Shown: positions 1 through 7,131 of the stretch, in pieces
How positions within the stretch are numbered: the stretch's first letter is position 1
How the letters are laid out: the number at the start of each line of letters is the position of its first letter
Assembly: GCA_013139345.1 (NCBI GenBank)
Contig: WTAY01000095.1
Coordinates: 1 to 15,069 of the forward strand
Length of the DNA stretch: 15,069 nucleotides
From: Methylophaga sp.
GTDB taxonomy: Bacteria > Pseudomonadota > Gammaproteobacteria > Nitrosococcales > Methylophagaceae
Direction of reading: 5' to 3'
Notes under the pieces: generated by a model
Database searches by the model: none
The model's input: the letters and a program-made list of their open reading frames with translations, nothing else
What the model was told of the DNA's origin: nothing
Position numbers and translations under genes: made by a program

Positions 1-82
1 GGTGGCGAAATTGGTAGACGCACGGGACTTAAAATCCCGCGGAGTTAAATCCGTGCCGGTTCGATTCCGGCCCGAGGCACCA
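1..82 (+). tRNA. tRNA-Leu (anticodon UAA), 5' end cut by the window edge
   Basis: This is a class II tRNA with its 3' CCA encoded (80-82). The anticodon arm CGGGA-CTTAAAA-TCCCG (positions 23-39) has the 7-base loop CTTAAAA, which gives anticodon TAA, so it reads UUA leucine codons. The T arm GCCGG-TTCGATT-CCGGC and the 3' acceptor strand CCGAGGC are intact. The acceptor strand requires a 5' strand GCCTCGG, of which only the final GG is inside the window, so five bases are missing. The D arm GCG...CGC and a short variable arm are present. The 3' portion (27-85) is duplicated perfectly at 14158-14216, which marks this gene as an integration target for mobile elements. Confidence 0.96.
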
Positions 83-85
83 TAT
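27..85. repeat. Putative attL: 3' part of tRNA-Leu, 59-bp direct repeat copy 1
   Basis: Positions 27-85 are identical, base for base, to 14158-14216. The repeat begins in the anticodon stem-loop and ends three bases after the CCA. Tyrosine recombinases of phages and islands typically use this part of a tRNA and restore the gene on integration. The flanking bases differ immediately at both ends (G26 against C14157, A86 against T14217). Confidence 0.85.
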
Positions 86-88
86 ATG

Positions 89-123
89 AAAAGCCTGTAT
101 CCCAAAGGATACAGGCTTTTTTT
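89..123 (+). terminator. Rho-independent terminator of tRNA-Leu
   Basis: A 14-bp perfect stem (89-102 with 107-120) closes a 4-base loop CAAA and runs into a T-tract. It lies 6 bases after the CCA end. The terminator after the second att copy (14221-14255) has the same design, with paired changes in the stem. Confidence 0.93.
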
Positions 124-174
124 ATGCCTGAAGAAAATGAAATTCATCGGTTGAACGCTTTAAACTCAAAGTAT

Positions 175-209
175 CACTACGAAACAGAATGTCGTAGTTT
201 TCCGTAGTG
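175..209. promoter_or_regulatory. Cluster of three ACTACG/CGTAGT motifs upstream of the integrase stump
   Basis: One ACTACG (176-181) is followed by two CGTAGT copies (193-198 and 203-208) spaced 10 bp apart, one helical turn. CACTACG (175-181) and CGTAGTG (203-209) can also pair as a hairpin, with the middle copy as an alternative partner. Its position between an att core and an integrase start would suit arm-type recombinase sites or an operator, but this is inference from position alone. Confidence 0.35.
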
Positions 210-241
210 GATGTTTAAATCGTTTTCGTGAGGGCAACATA

Positions 242-304
242 ATGTCTTATATCCGCACATTACCAAATGGCAAGTTTCGCGCCGAAGTTAGTACAAACTG
301 TTAA
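242..304 (+). pseudogene. Remnant of a tyrosine-type integrase, N-terminus only
   Basis: The 20-codon reading frame MSYIRTLPNGKFRAEVSTNC ends at TAA. Its M-x-x-I-R-x-L-x-x-G-K-[FW]-x-A-x-V pattern is what I know from the start of the arm-binding domain of phage- and island-type tyrosine recombinases. It sits 160 bases after the tRNA att core, the standard place for such a gene, and has a good ribosome binding site (GAGGG, 8 bases before the ATG). Nothing after codon 16 resembles an integrase, so the catalytic domain (R-H-R-Y residues) is absent and the element cannot move by itself. It is too short for a firm family call; position and motif together make it likely. Confidence 0.55.
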
Positions 305-457
305 TAAGCATTGAAATGTTTCCATTTTTTTCAAAAAACAGCGTCAACTTTAATCAGTCTAATTTTGTATATTATTGTTATTTAATAAAGATTAAAAAAT
401 AACGACTAGAAAATTGATGCTGAAAGTGGAAAATATTGAACGCTGATTGACAGGAAT
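305..457. other. Intergenic, nothing recognised
   Basis: A very A+T-rich stretch between the integrase stump and the stop of the TonB receptor gene. I see no strong hairpin with a T-tract that would terminate the receptor transcript, and no coding potential. It probably contains the junction where the rest of the integrase gene was lost. Confidence 0.5.
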
Positions 458-2767
458 TTATTCAAAATTCACAGTTAAGGTAACTCCCATTGTCCGAGGA
501 TCACCAACACCTAAAATATTCCAGCCTAATATTTCTATAGGGGTACCAAAGGTAAAAAACTCCTCATCTAAAATGTTTTTTATCCAAAGAGAAAGCTGAT
601 ATTTCTCATCATAGGATATAAATGCCAGACGACCATTGACAATACCATAGGCACTTTGAGCTAGAGTGGAGTTGTTGTCTGCAGTAAAAAACTGTTTACT
701 GTTCCAGAAAAAATCGGTCTGTGTACGAACAGTACCGTGATCTAGGGGCCAGTCGTATTGAACCAAACCGTTGATGTTCCATTTTGGCGCATCAGGTAAT
801 CGGTTTCCAGATAAATCAGAGGCTGAGTTAAATGGATTGGTAAATTGTGTAAAGCGAGCATCAAGATAGGCTCCACCAAATCGAAAAAACCATGATTCAT
901 CGAGTAAAAGTTGCATCTCCAGTTCAAGACCTTTAATCTCTGATTGACCGGCGTTAACCAGTGCTTGTACTTGCAGGTTTTGACCCGCAGGGACGAAGAC
1001 TTGTTGGTCATCATACTGTGTATAAAATACCGTTGAGTTGAGCTGTAAACGTCCATCTAACAAACGTCCTTTGTAACCCAGCTCAATACTATTGACATAT
1101 TCTGGATTGGTTAAAGAGGCTTCGGCTACATTAAACAAAGCACCACCATTAAATTCGCCCCCCTTAAAACCACGTGATGCACTAACAAAGAGTAGTTGAT
1201 CATGGTTAATTTCAAAGTCCAAGGCAATTCGACCACTTAGATCATTCCAGTCATTTTCGATATGAGTACTAGGGATGGTATTGAACAAAAAATGACTACG
1301 AGCAATGTTTTCGGAGACAAACTGATTCCGCGTGGTGGATGCATCCCAAACCAATGCTTCAAAGTCAATTTCACGACGGTCGTACGTCCAACGTAGGCCT
1401 GCCGTTATATTCCATCGTTTCAATAATTTATAACTTAGCTCTCCAAATACAGCAAAGCTTTGTGTCTGTTGTTGAAGGTCTGAAGCTATACCTTCCGGTG
1501 TTGAGGAGCCAAACAATAGACCACCGGGACGAAGCAAATTAAAAAAGTCATTATTATCCGAGGCTTCCCATTGAGATAATTGATCCTGATAATAATTTAC
1601 ACCCGCAATCCATTTCAGTGCCTCCGTAGTGTTCGATGCCAATCTAAATTCCTGACTCCAGAAATCGACTTTGGAAATAAAACTTGTATGTAATTGTGCG
1701 CTAGGTTGATGATCTGAGTCCGAAAATCGTTCTAGATCTGCCTGATCAAACGCTGAAATAGAGGTAAATGTGATTGTTCCAAGATCCCAGTTAGCTTCGA
1801 GACTGGTTCCATATGTCTCTACTTCATCACGGGTTCTTAGGTTGTCAAAACTTTCGTGCAAATCCGTCGAGTCCTTTTGGCCTAAATAGTCTTTACATGC
1901 ACCACCAAGGCCTGGCTGACTACCTGCTGGACAAATTAATCCAAGCTGTTTGCGTGGTAAAATATCAGGTTGGTTCTCACCACCATGAACATTGAGTAAT
2001 AAATCGAAACTGTCAGTTGGTTGAAAACGAATTAATCCACGGTAACCAAGAGAATCTGTTGTACCAGCATGATTAAATCCACTATTAGGATTATTGTTAT
2101 CAAAAATGCCTCCCCGATTAAGGGAAGCCACTGATAATCTGGCAGCAACTGTATCACCTAAAGGGAAACCCACCGCAGCTTCAACATCCATCTGATCATA
2201 CGAGCCGTAGCTGGTTTTTAATCTGGCATTAAAGGGTTCTTCAATTTCAGGTTTCCGAGAGATATAGTGTACGAGACCGGCAGTTGTATTTCTACCAAAT
2301 AAAGTACCTTGCGGTCCACGTAATACTTCTACTCTATCCAAATCAAATAATGGGAAGCCGTGTACGATGTTTGACCCTAAATAAACGCCGTCACGATAAA
2401 CCCCCACTGGACCAATCACATTACTATGGAAAGCATTGTTGCCAATACCGCGTATAAATATATTAGGTGTTGAAATACCAAATTGGCTACGCCACTGTAA
2501 ATTCGGTGTCTGCTGAGCAATGTCATTACTATCCAAAAACCCAAGATCAGCAATGTCTTCACGGCTAAATACGGTGAGGGATATTGGGACTTTTAAAGCA
2601 GGGTCTTCGCGTTTAGTCGCGGTTACAATCATTGTCTCAAGCTGCTCTTGAGCACAGACTAAACTAGTAGCTGAGTGGAACAAAACAATGATTAATAGGT
2701 ACCGTAAGGTAAAAAAAACATTGCATTCAATATATGAGCAGATTCCTTGTATAGATGATGTTGTCAT
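458..2767 (-). CDS. TonB-dependent outer-membrane receptor
   Basis: A 769-residue protein of the iron-complex outer-membrane receptor type, a normal length for the family. A hydrophobic signal segment (about residues 20-38) ends at LVCAQ, with cleavage probable after Ala39. A TonB box, ETMIVTATKRE, follows at 44-54. The plug domain shows the hallmark GVYRDGVYLG and VEVLRGPQGTLFGRNTTAG. The rest is a 22-strand-type barrel with alternating aromatic strands, including SASRGFKGGEFNGG and ELGYKGRLLDGRL, ending in TLTVNFE. It would take up a scarce ligand (siderophore, metal chelate, vitamin or glycan) using TonB-ExbBD energy. The ligand cannot be read from sequence, and no siderophore, transport or sigma/anti-sigma genes adjoin it. 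The start ATG follows a GAGAGAG ribosome binding site, and the next methionine would remove the signal peptide. It is divergent from the glycosyltransferase across 183 bp. Confidence 0.95.
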   Translation of the reverse strand: MTTSSIQGICSYIECNVFFTLRYLLIIVLFHSATSLVCAQEQLETMIVTATKREDPALKVPISLTVFSREDIADLGFLDSNDIAQQTPNLQWRSQFGISTPNIFIRGIGNNAFHSNVIGPVGVYRDGVYLGSNIVHGFPLFDLDRVEVLRGPQGTLFGRNTTAGLVHYISRKPEIEEPFNARLKTSYGSYDQMDVEAAVGFPLGDTVAARLSVASLNRGGIFDNNNPNSGFNHAGTTDSLGYRGLIRFQPTDSFDLLLNVHGGENQPDILPRKQLGLICPAGSQPGLGGACKDYLGQKDSTDLHESFDNLRTRDEVETYGTSLEANWDLGTITFTSISAFDQADLERFSDSDHQPSAQLHTSFISKVDFWSQEFRLASNTTEALKWIAGVNYYQDQLSQWEASDNNDFFNLLRPGGLLFGSSTPEGIASDLQQQTQSFAVFGELSYKLLKRWNITAGLRWTYDRREIDFEALVWDASTTRNQFVSENIARSHFLFNTIPSTHIENDWNDLSGRIALDFEINHDQLLFVSASRGFKGGEFNGGALFNVAEASLTNPEYVNSIELGYKGRLLDGRLQLNSTVFYTQYDDQQVFVPAGQNLQVQALVNAGQSEIKGLELEMQLLLDESWFFRFGGAYLDARFTQFTNPFNSASDLSGNRLPDAPKWNINGLVQYDWPLDHGTVRTQTDFFWNSKQFFTADNNSTLAQSAYGIVNGRLAFISYDEKYQLSLWIKNILDEEFFTFGTPIEILGWNILGVGDPRTMGVTLTVNFE

Positions 2768-2893
2768 ATATCTCTCTCATGCGAACAGGGCTTAAAACCT
2801 GAAGCTCTTCAATTGAATATCAAGCATCTCCATTCTATACCTTTTTGATGTATCCATACTTTCTAAACCATAATCTTTTTGTGCTAAATGCTT

Positions 2894-2902
2894 TGGTATA
2901 CT
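2894..2902 (+). promoter_or_regulatory. Extended -10 promoter for the glycosyltransferase gene
   Basis: TGGTATACT fits an extended -10 (TGn-TATACT), with TATACT at 2897-2902, about 50 bases before the ATG at 2951. There is no good TTGACA at the right distance, which is tolerated for extended -10 promoters. No start site is known. Confidence 0.45.
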
Positions 2903-2950
2903 GTTATTTTTACCTCATTGACCTGACTCTTTCGCGCAAGGTATCTACAT

Positions 2951-4150
2951 ATGACTGCTCAAGCATCAGTAATCGAAATTTTGGTTCTACTCGCAGGTAT
3001 TCTGTTTCTTATTTACTGGGTTTTGTCCTGGTTTACTATGAGGAAAAGTTTGGGAGGGCTTAAAATGCTTTCCCAATTACCACAGTACGAGAATGAACAA
3101 TCAGGTCCTAAAATTAGTATTATTGTCACTGCTTGTAATGAAGAGAAATATCTTGAAGAAACGATTCCTCGCCTGCTTGCCCAAACTTACCGCTCATTTG
3201 AACTGATACTTATCAATGACCGCTCTACTGATAGAACGGGAGAAATTATAGAGTCATATGTTTCTAAAGACCCTAGAGTTCGGTCTATTCATATAGATTA
3301 CCTGCCTGATAACTGGCTCGGAAAAGTTAACGCTCTGCAAAAAGGGGTTGAATTAGCCTCTGGGGATTACTATCTTTTTACAGATGCAGATATTGAATTC
3401 CATGCCACTGCGATTTCATCAGCAATAAAATATGTGGAAAGTCATCATGTCGATCACTTGGCTGTTTTTCCATTTAATCGCGGCCGAAAAACCTTTTCAA
3501 TGGGACTTTTTAGCATGGCATTTGCGATACTTTATTTTAATGCAACTAAAATACAAAAAGTGAGTGACCCAAGTGATAAGTCACATATTGGTACAGGTGC
3601 TTTTAATCTGGTTAAAAAATCTTCTTTTAATAAAACACCTGGGTTTCAGTGGTTAAGGCTGGAAATAATTGATGACTCTGGATTAGGACTTATGCTAAAA
3701 AAAGCTGGCTTTCAGACACATGTGCTCAATGGTTTTGGAGCAATTGAAATGAATTGGTACCCTAACCTATGGGCAATGATACGAGGTCTGGAAAAAAACC
3801 TGTTTCCAGCACTCGGTCATTATAGTTATGGAAAATCATTGATCAGGGGATTAATTATCTTGGGTACGGGGATATCACCATTAGCTGCTTCTGTTTACAC
3901 TAGCTCATGGGCTCTTGGTACTGCAACATTGCTGTTTCAGAGTTTAATACCTGGTATTTCAGGACTGATTGTGAGGAAACATACCAAACAAAATGCCTAC
4001 ATTGGCTTTTTGATCCCACTTGGCTACCTTCTTTTTGTTTTTGCACTAGCACAATCCACTTTTCTCCACTGGTACAGAAAGGGAATAAACTGGAGAGGTA
4101 CTTGGTATTCAACTAAGAATTTACAACGTGAAAGTCGTGTTCGATTGTAA
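2951..4150 (+). CDS. Membrane-associated family 2 glycosyltransferase (CrtQ/HpnB-like)
   Basis: 399 residues. One N-terminal membrane segment (about 8-28) is followed by a GT-A catalytic domain: ISIIVTACNEE (55-65) opens the nucleotide-sugar fold, NDRSTDRT lies at 89-96, the metal-binding DAD at 145-147, and IIDDSGLGLMLKKAG (239-253) carries the candidate catalytic acid pair. Two or three hydrophobic segments (about 300-335 and 350-370) then anchor it to the inner membrane. A C-terminal WYRKGINWRGTWY resembles the tail of glycosyltransferases acting on carotenoid or hopanoid lipids (CrtQ, HpnB). It probably transfers a sugar from an NDP donor to a lipid or polyprenyl acceptor on the cytoplasmic face; the acceptor is inference. 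No carotenoid, hopanoid or polysaccharide genes lie beside it, so it looks like an orphan cargo gene. AAGG precedes the ATG at 2951. Confidence 0.88.
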   Translation: MTAQASVIEILVLLAGILFLIYWVLSWFTMRKSLGGLKMLSQLPQYENEQSGPKISIIVTACNEEKYLEETIPRLLAQTYRSFELILINDRSTDRTGEIIESYVSKDPRVRSIHIDYLPDNWLGKVNALQKGVELASGDYYLFTDADIEFHATAISSAIKYVESHHVDHLAVFPFNRGRKTFSMGLFSMAFAILYFNATKIQKVSDPSDKSHIGTGAFNLVKKSSFNKTPGFQWLRLEIIDDSGLGLMLKKAGFQTHVLNGFGAIEMNWYPNLWAMIRGLEKNLFPALGHYSYGKSLIRGLIILGTGISPLAASVYTSSWALGTATLLFQSLIPGISGLIVRKHTKQNAYIGFLIPLGYLLFVFALAQSTFLHWYRKGINWRGTWYSTKNLQRESRVRL

Positions 4151-4252
4151 TAAGGGCAGCTAATCAGTTTAACTGGTGAAGAACGTTAGATACTAAAAAA
4201 ATCAACTGGCACAAGCATTTTGAATGCTCTCAATACATCAGAGACGCGCAGT

Positions 4253-4279
4253 CCCTGTATAGCAGACAGCTATACAGGG
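4253..4279. terminator. Hairpin between convergent genes
   Basis: A perfect 11-bp stem (CCCTGTATAGC with GCTATACAGGG) around a 5-base loop, between the stops of the convergent glycosyltransferase and CSLREA genes. The plus-strand side is followed by an A+T-rich stretch but no long T-tract. It may end transcription from either side. Confidence 0.6.
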
Positions 4280-4290
4280 CATAATTTACT

Positions 4291-6468
4291 CTAGTTACAG
4301 TTTTCTTCGCTGGTCAATCCATTTTCAAAATTTAGAATTAAATTCTCAGTATAAGCAATTAATAATGCGGCGGCGGCTTCTGATATTTTTTTACCAGTTT
4401 GTGCATTTATTTGATTTATTAATGTTTCTAATTGGTTTATAGCGGTACAGATGTTGTCACGATCTGATGAAGAAATAGCACTATCAATTTTTGATAACAA
4501 ACTATTTCTCATTTGGGAGTCAATAGCCCCTTCTTCAACTAGTGTATTAAGCATAGTACCTAAGCCTTCAACGCTATCTATACAGCCATCACCATCAGCA
4601 TCAAAACCTATTGCATTCTCCAAAGGACAAGTATCTATACCATCATTTACGCTATCACCATCCGTGTCAGGGTTATTAGGATCAGTTCCTTGACTGACTT
4701 CATCACCATCGTTTACCCCATCACCATCAGTATCTGGGTTCGTAGGATCAGTTCTTTGAGTTGCTTCATCTCCATCATTTAAACCATCACCATCCGTGTC
4801 AGGGTTATTAGGATCAGTTCCTTGACTGACTTCATCACCATCGTTTACCCCATCACCATCAGTATCTGGATTCGTAGGATCAGTTCCTTGAGTTGCTTCA
4901 TCTCCATCATTTAAACCATCACCATCGGTATCAGGGGTATAAGGATCAGTTCCTTGCGTGACTTCATAACCATCGTTTACCCCATCACCATCAGTATCTG
5001 GATTAGTAGGATCAGTCCCTTGAGTGACTTCACCTCCATCGTTTACACCATCACCATCCGTATCAGGGTTATTAGGGTCAGTTCCTCGATTCGCTTCATC
5101 ACCATCGTTTAACCCGTCAGCATCAGAATCTGGATTAGTAGGATCAGTTCCTTGAGTGACTTCATCACCATCATTTACGCCATCACCATCCGTATCAGGG
5201 TTATTAGGGTCAGTCCCTTGAGTCGCTTCATCACCATCATCTAATCCGTCACCATCAGAGTCTGAAATATTAATTTCAACTGAACCAATATCACAGTTTC
5301 CATTAGCAGGCTCAGGTCTAGGCCTACCTCTTTGATCGAATACCATAGGGTTACTATCTACATCAATACAATCATTGATTGGAATGGCATTAATAGCAGG
5401 GCTGCCAAATAATGGAGCATGTGTGAAGGTACGCCCCCCATTATCTTGAAGTAGCCCAATGAGTGGATCAGTATTGGGTTGATCAGTTGAATCTGTTAAA
5501 GAACAGCTGTCATCAGTTGTAATATTATAGCCCGAGGAGGTAATAGGACCTACGCATAAAGTATGCTCACTGCCATCTCCTGTGATAATTGAGTTTTTAA
5601 TAACTAACCTACCGGAAAAGGTACCATCCTCCCCGTATCGACTATTATAAATCGCATTACCACCAGTTGTTGGGTATGGATTTAATGAAGAATTTAGAGC
5701 CAATGTACTATTAGATATGACTATTCCATCACTACCTGTATCGCTAAAATTTGCAATACCCCCACCTCCAACCTGGCCAGTAGAGTTGTTACTGATGGTA
5801 CTATTTTCAATAATTATATTTCCAAACCGATTCTCAATGCCACCCCCACTAAATCCAGAGTCATTATCAACAATAGTACTATCTCTAATAATCAACGTTG
5901 CAACATTATTTAGAATTCCACCACCAACTACACCATGATTATTTTTCACGGTACTATTAACCAGTTCCAGACCCAAATGTCTATTATCTACGTCGCCAAG
6001 AACATAAATCCCCCCAGCTCGACCTTCCTGACCATTGGAGTCACCATTAGTAATGGTTACATTAGAAATTAATGCATTAGTACGTCTAATGTCAAAAACG
6101 GGATGAGAATCATTACCAGAAATTATGACTAATTCCGGATGAACGCCAAAGATTGAAAGCTCATCAGTTATATCTAAGTCACCTGTTGCTGACAAGTCTT
6201 CTCCACCTCCAACAAGGGTCAGAACATATGTTCCTGCAGGTAATAAGATCACATCTTCACCAGAAAGAGTATTTGCCTCTATTACCGCTTCACGAAGTGA
6301 ACAGTCGGAATCACAGACTCCATCATTGGTATCTTCTACTTTTGTTACACTATAAATTTCTGCATAGACTGAAGTAACAAAAAACACCTCTAATACGCAT
6401 AGCATCAATATAGATCGGTATATTCGTTTAAAGGGTATGCCAAAACTTAATTTTCTTTTATTCCACAT
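4291..6468 (-). CDS. Secreted CSLREA / beta-helix protein with thrombospondin type 3 calcium repeats
   Basis: 725 residues. A signal peptide ends at VYA36. The CSLREA motif (56-61, within CDSDCSLREAVIEAN) begins a right-handed parallel beta-helix with repeated short I-x-N-S-T-I strands (about 100-300). A segment ending in LLQDNGGRTFTHAPLFGSPAINA and GNCDIGSVEI matches what is called the choice-of-anchor Q region. Residues 411-608 are nine 22-residue repeats of the form DGDEVTQGTDPNNPDTDGDG, whose D-x-D-x-D-G loops bind calcium as in thrombospondin type 3 repeats. The helical C-terminus (about 635-725) has the look of a FIMAH-type domain. A surface or matrix protein stiffened by calcium is the likely role; adhesion is inference. 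AGGAG lies 8 bases before the ATG. It lies 95 bases downstream of the 92-aa secreted-protein gene on the same strand and could be co-transcribed with it. Confidence 0.9.
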   Translation of the reverse strand: MWNKRKLSFGIPFKRIYRSILMLCVLEVFFVTSVYAEIYSVTKVEDTNDGVCDSDCSLREAVIEANTLSGEDVILLPAGTYVLTLVGGGEDLSATGDLDITDELSIFGVHPELVIISGNDSHPVFDIRRTNALISNVTITNGDSNGQEGRAGGIYVLGDVDNRHLGLELVNSTVKNNHGVVGGGILNNVATLIIRDSTIVDNDSGFSGGGIENRFGNIIIENSTISNNSTGQVGGGGIANFSDTGSDGIVISNSTLALNSSLNPYPTTGGNAIYNSRYGEDGTFSGRLVIKNSIITGDGSEHTLCVGPITSSGYNITTDDSCSLTDSTDQPNTDPLIGLLQDNGGRTFTHAPLFGSPAINAIPINDCIDVDSNPMVFDQRGRPRPEPANGNCDIGSVEINISDSDGDGLDDGDEATQGTDPNNPDTDGDGVNDGDEVTQGTDPTNPDSDADGLNDGDEANRGTDPNNPDTDGDGVNDGGEVTQGTDPTNPDTDGDGVNDGYEVTQGTDPYTPDTDGDGLNDGDEATQGTDPTNPDTDGDGVNDGDEVSQGTDPNNPDTDGDGLNDGDEATQRTDPTNPDTDGDGVNDGDEVSQGTDPNNPDTDGDSVNDGIDTCPLENAIGFDADGDGCIDSVEGLGTMLNTLVEEGAIDSQMRNSLLSKIDSAISSSDRDNICTAINQLETLINQINAQTGKKISEAAAALLIAYTENLILNFENGLTSEENCN
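4645..5238 (-). repeat. Nine tandem 66-bp coding repeats (22 residues each)
   Basis: Exactly nine in-frame 66-bp units code for the calcium-binding repeats. The units nearest the 3' end form a larger 132-bp unit: 4654-4785 and 4786-4917 differ at only a few bases, showing a recent two-unit duplication. Units farther upstream are more diverged. Such arrays change length by slippage or unequal recombination. Confidence 0.93.
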
Positions 6469-6563
6469 AATAGATTCTCCTGTTTTTATTAAGAAGCAAA
6501 ACTTAAAAGTGTGCTGTTAGTACATGTATATCAATTACAGTAAACTAAAACTTATAAGTTCTT

Positions 6564-6842
6564 TTAGTTTGAACGCACATGATTACGTCCACTTTTTTTA
6601 TTGTTATCAGTGGGCAATACATATTTATTGTTATTACTCGCTGCAAGATGTGGTTGAGCAAACAGTGTGTTTATTTGCTGTTGCATTTTATATAACTGCA
6701 GACTGATGCCTTTAACTTGTATGCTTAACTGTGATATTGAAGTTGGCTGTGTTTCTTCGGCAACAACGGATGCGCTAAATAGACTAAGCGCAATGATTGC
6801 TATGTAGTGATTGGTGGTTTGTGAATAAGTGATTTTTTTCAT
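6564..6842 (-). CDS. Small secreted protein, unknown function
   Basis: 92 residues that I do not recognise. The N-terminus MKKITYSQTTNHYIAIIALSLFSASVVA is a clear signal peptide with cleavage likely after VVA, leaving a mature part of about 64 residues. A hydrophilic amphipathic stretch follows (ISQLSIQVKGISLQLYKMQQQINTLF, about 37-62) that could form a short coiled coil, and the tail is basic and Asn/Lys-rich. There are no cysteines. A strong AGAGGGG ribosome binding site lies just before the ATG. A second copy of its first 33 codons exists at 10318-10419, again divergent from a regulator 5' end, so the pairing of this gene with the regulator is ancestral. Its promoter region shares conserved blocks with that copy. 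Confidence 0.75.
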   Translation of the reverse strand: MKKITYSQTTNHYIAIIALSLFSASVVAEETQPTSISQLSIQVKGISLQLYKMQQQINTLFAQPHLAASNNNKYVLPTDNNKKSGRNHVRSN

Positions 6843-6933
6843 TAATTTCCCCTCTATGTTTCCTTACTGTAAAGTACTTGTTTAATTCTAGGAGTTTCAT
6901 TTTTAACTCAATGAAAATCTTAACAAACATTAA

Positions 6934-6955
6934 CTTACCGATAGCTTACCGATGG
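6934..6955. promoter_or_regulatory. Tandem 11-bp direct repeat, candidate operator (copy A)
   Basis: CTTACCGATAG (6934-6944) is followed without a gap by CTTACCGATGG (6945-6955). Directly repeated half-sites about one helical turn apart are what OmpR-type winged-helix proteins usually bind, and the adjacent regulator ends in such a domain. The same pair is kept at 10511-10532. Confidence 0.55.
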
Positions 6956-7055
6956 TTAAAACAAGATACCGAAGTAAGAAATTTCCTCTATCAAACTGTT
7001 TTTGAACGAGCACGTTTACTGGATTCTTACAGAAAATAATCACCGTTCATTAGTG
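6952..7055 (+). pseudogene. Broken 5' end of a second STAND/winged-helix regulator gene
   Basis: From the ATG at 6952 the sequence follows the first ~35 codons of the regulator at 10559 closely (KTRY...SK, then QTVFERARLL, then TENNHRSLV across frames). The reading frame is lost: about 4 bases are missing near 6984-6990, so the direct translation stops at 7003-7005, and another base or two is missing near 7022. Similarity fades after about 7055. A 30-base stretch present between the operator and the ATG in the intact copy is also absent here. Confidence 0.85.
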
Positions 7056-7131
7056 TTTAAAGCTAATGGGCGAAGCAGTGTATCTGCTAATAATGATGAC
7101 TGAGCCATCATGGCGCGCTGGAAATTGAAAA
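7056..7131. other. Intergenic junction downstream of the cytochrome operon
   Basis: This stretch separates the decayed regulator start from the stop of the DUF3365 gene. It has small inverted repeats (CATTAG...CTAATG at 7049-7069 and AGCAG...CTGCT at 7074-7088) but no convincing terminator with a T-tract in the minus direction. It holds the unrecognised left breakpoint of the module duplication. Confidence 0.4.

Larger units (their letters stand above)
6748..7055. repeat. Module copy A: secreted-protein 5' end, divergent promoter, regulator 5' end
   Basis: This stretch is homologous, in the same orientation, to about 10322-10665. Conserved blocks include CTTACTGTAAAGTACT (6863-6878 and 10440-10455), a 23-base identical block (6903-6925 and 10480-10502) and the tandem 11-bp repeats. 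The distance between the first block and the 11-bp repeats is 71 bases in both copies. Copy A retains a full secreted-protein gene but only a broken regulator start. Confidence 0.88.

Noticed and set aside
441..452. CGCTGATTGACA shared with the sequence beside the istB remnant (minus strand, 13747-13758)
   Set aside because: Twelve-base matches between two places in 15 kb are expected by chance, and the flanks do not align, so I do not claim a second IS21 end.
3900..4116. Frames on both strands inside the 3' end of the glycosyltransferase
   Set aside because: They are shadows of the hydrophobic coding sequence, without starts or motifs of their own.
4645..5238. Regular direct repeats that could be taken for a CRISPR array
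   Set aside because: The period is a constant 66 bp with no unique spacers, and every unit is in frame with D-x-D-x-D-G coding loops, so this is a protein repeat.
6524..6706. 60-codon plus-strand frame opposite the small secreted protein
   Set aside because: The minus-strand gene has a signal peptide, a strong ribosome binding site and a paralogous copy. The plus frame has none of these.
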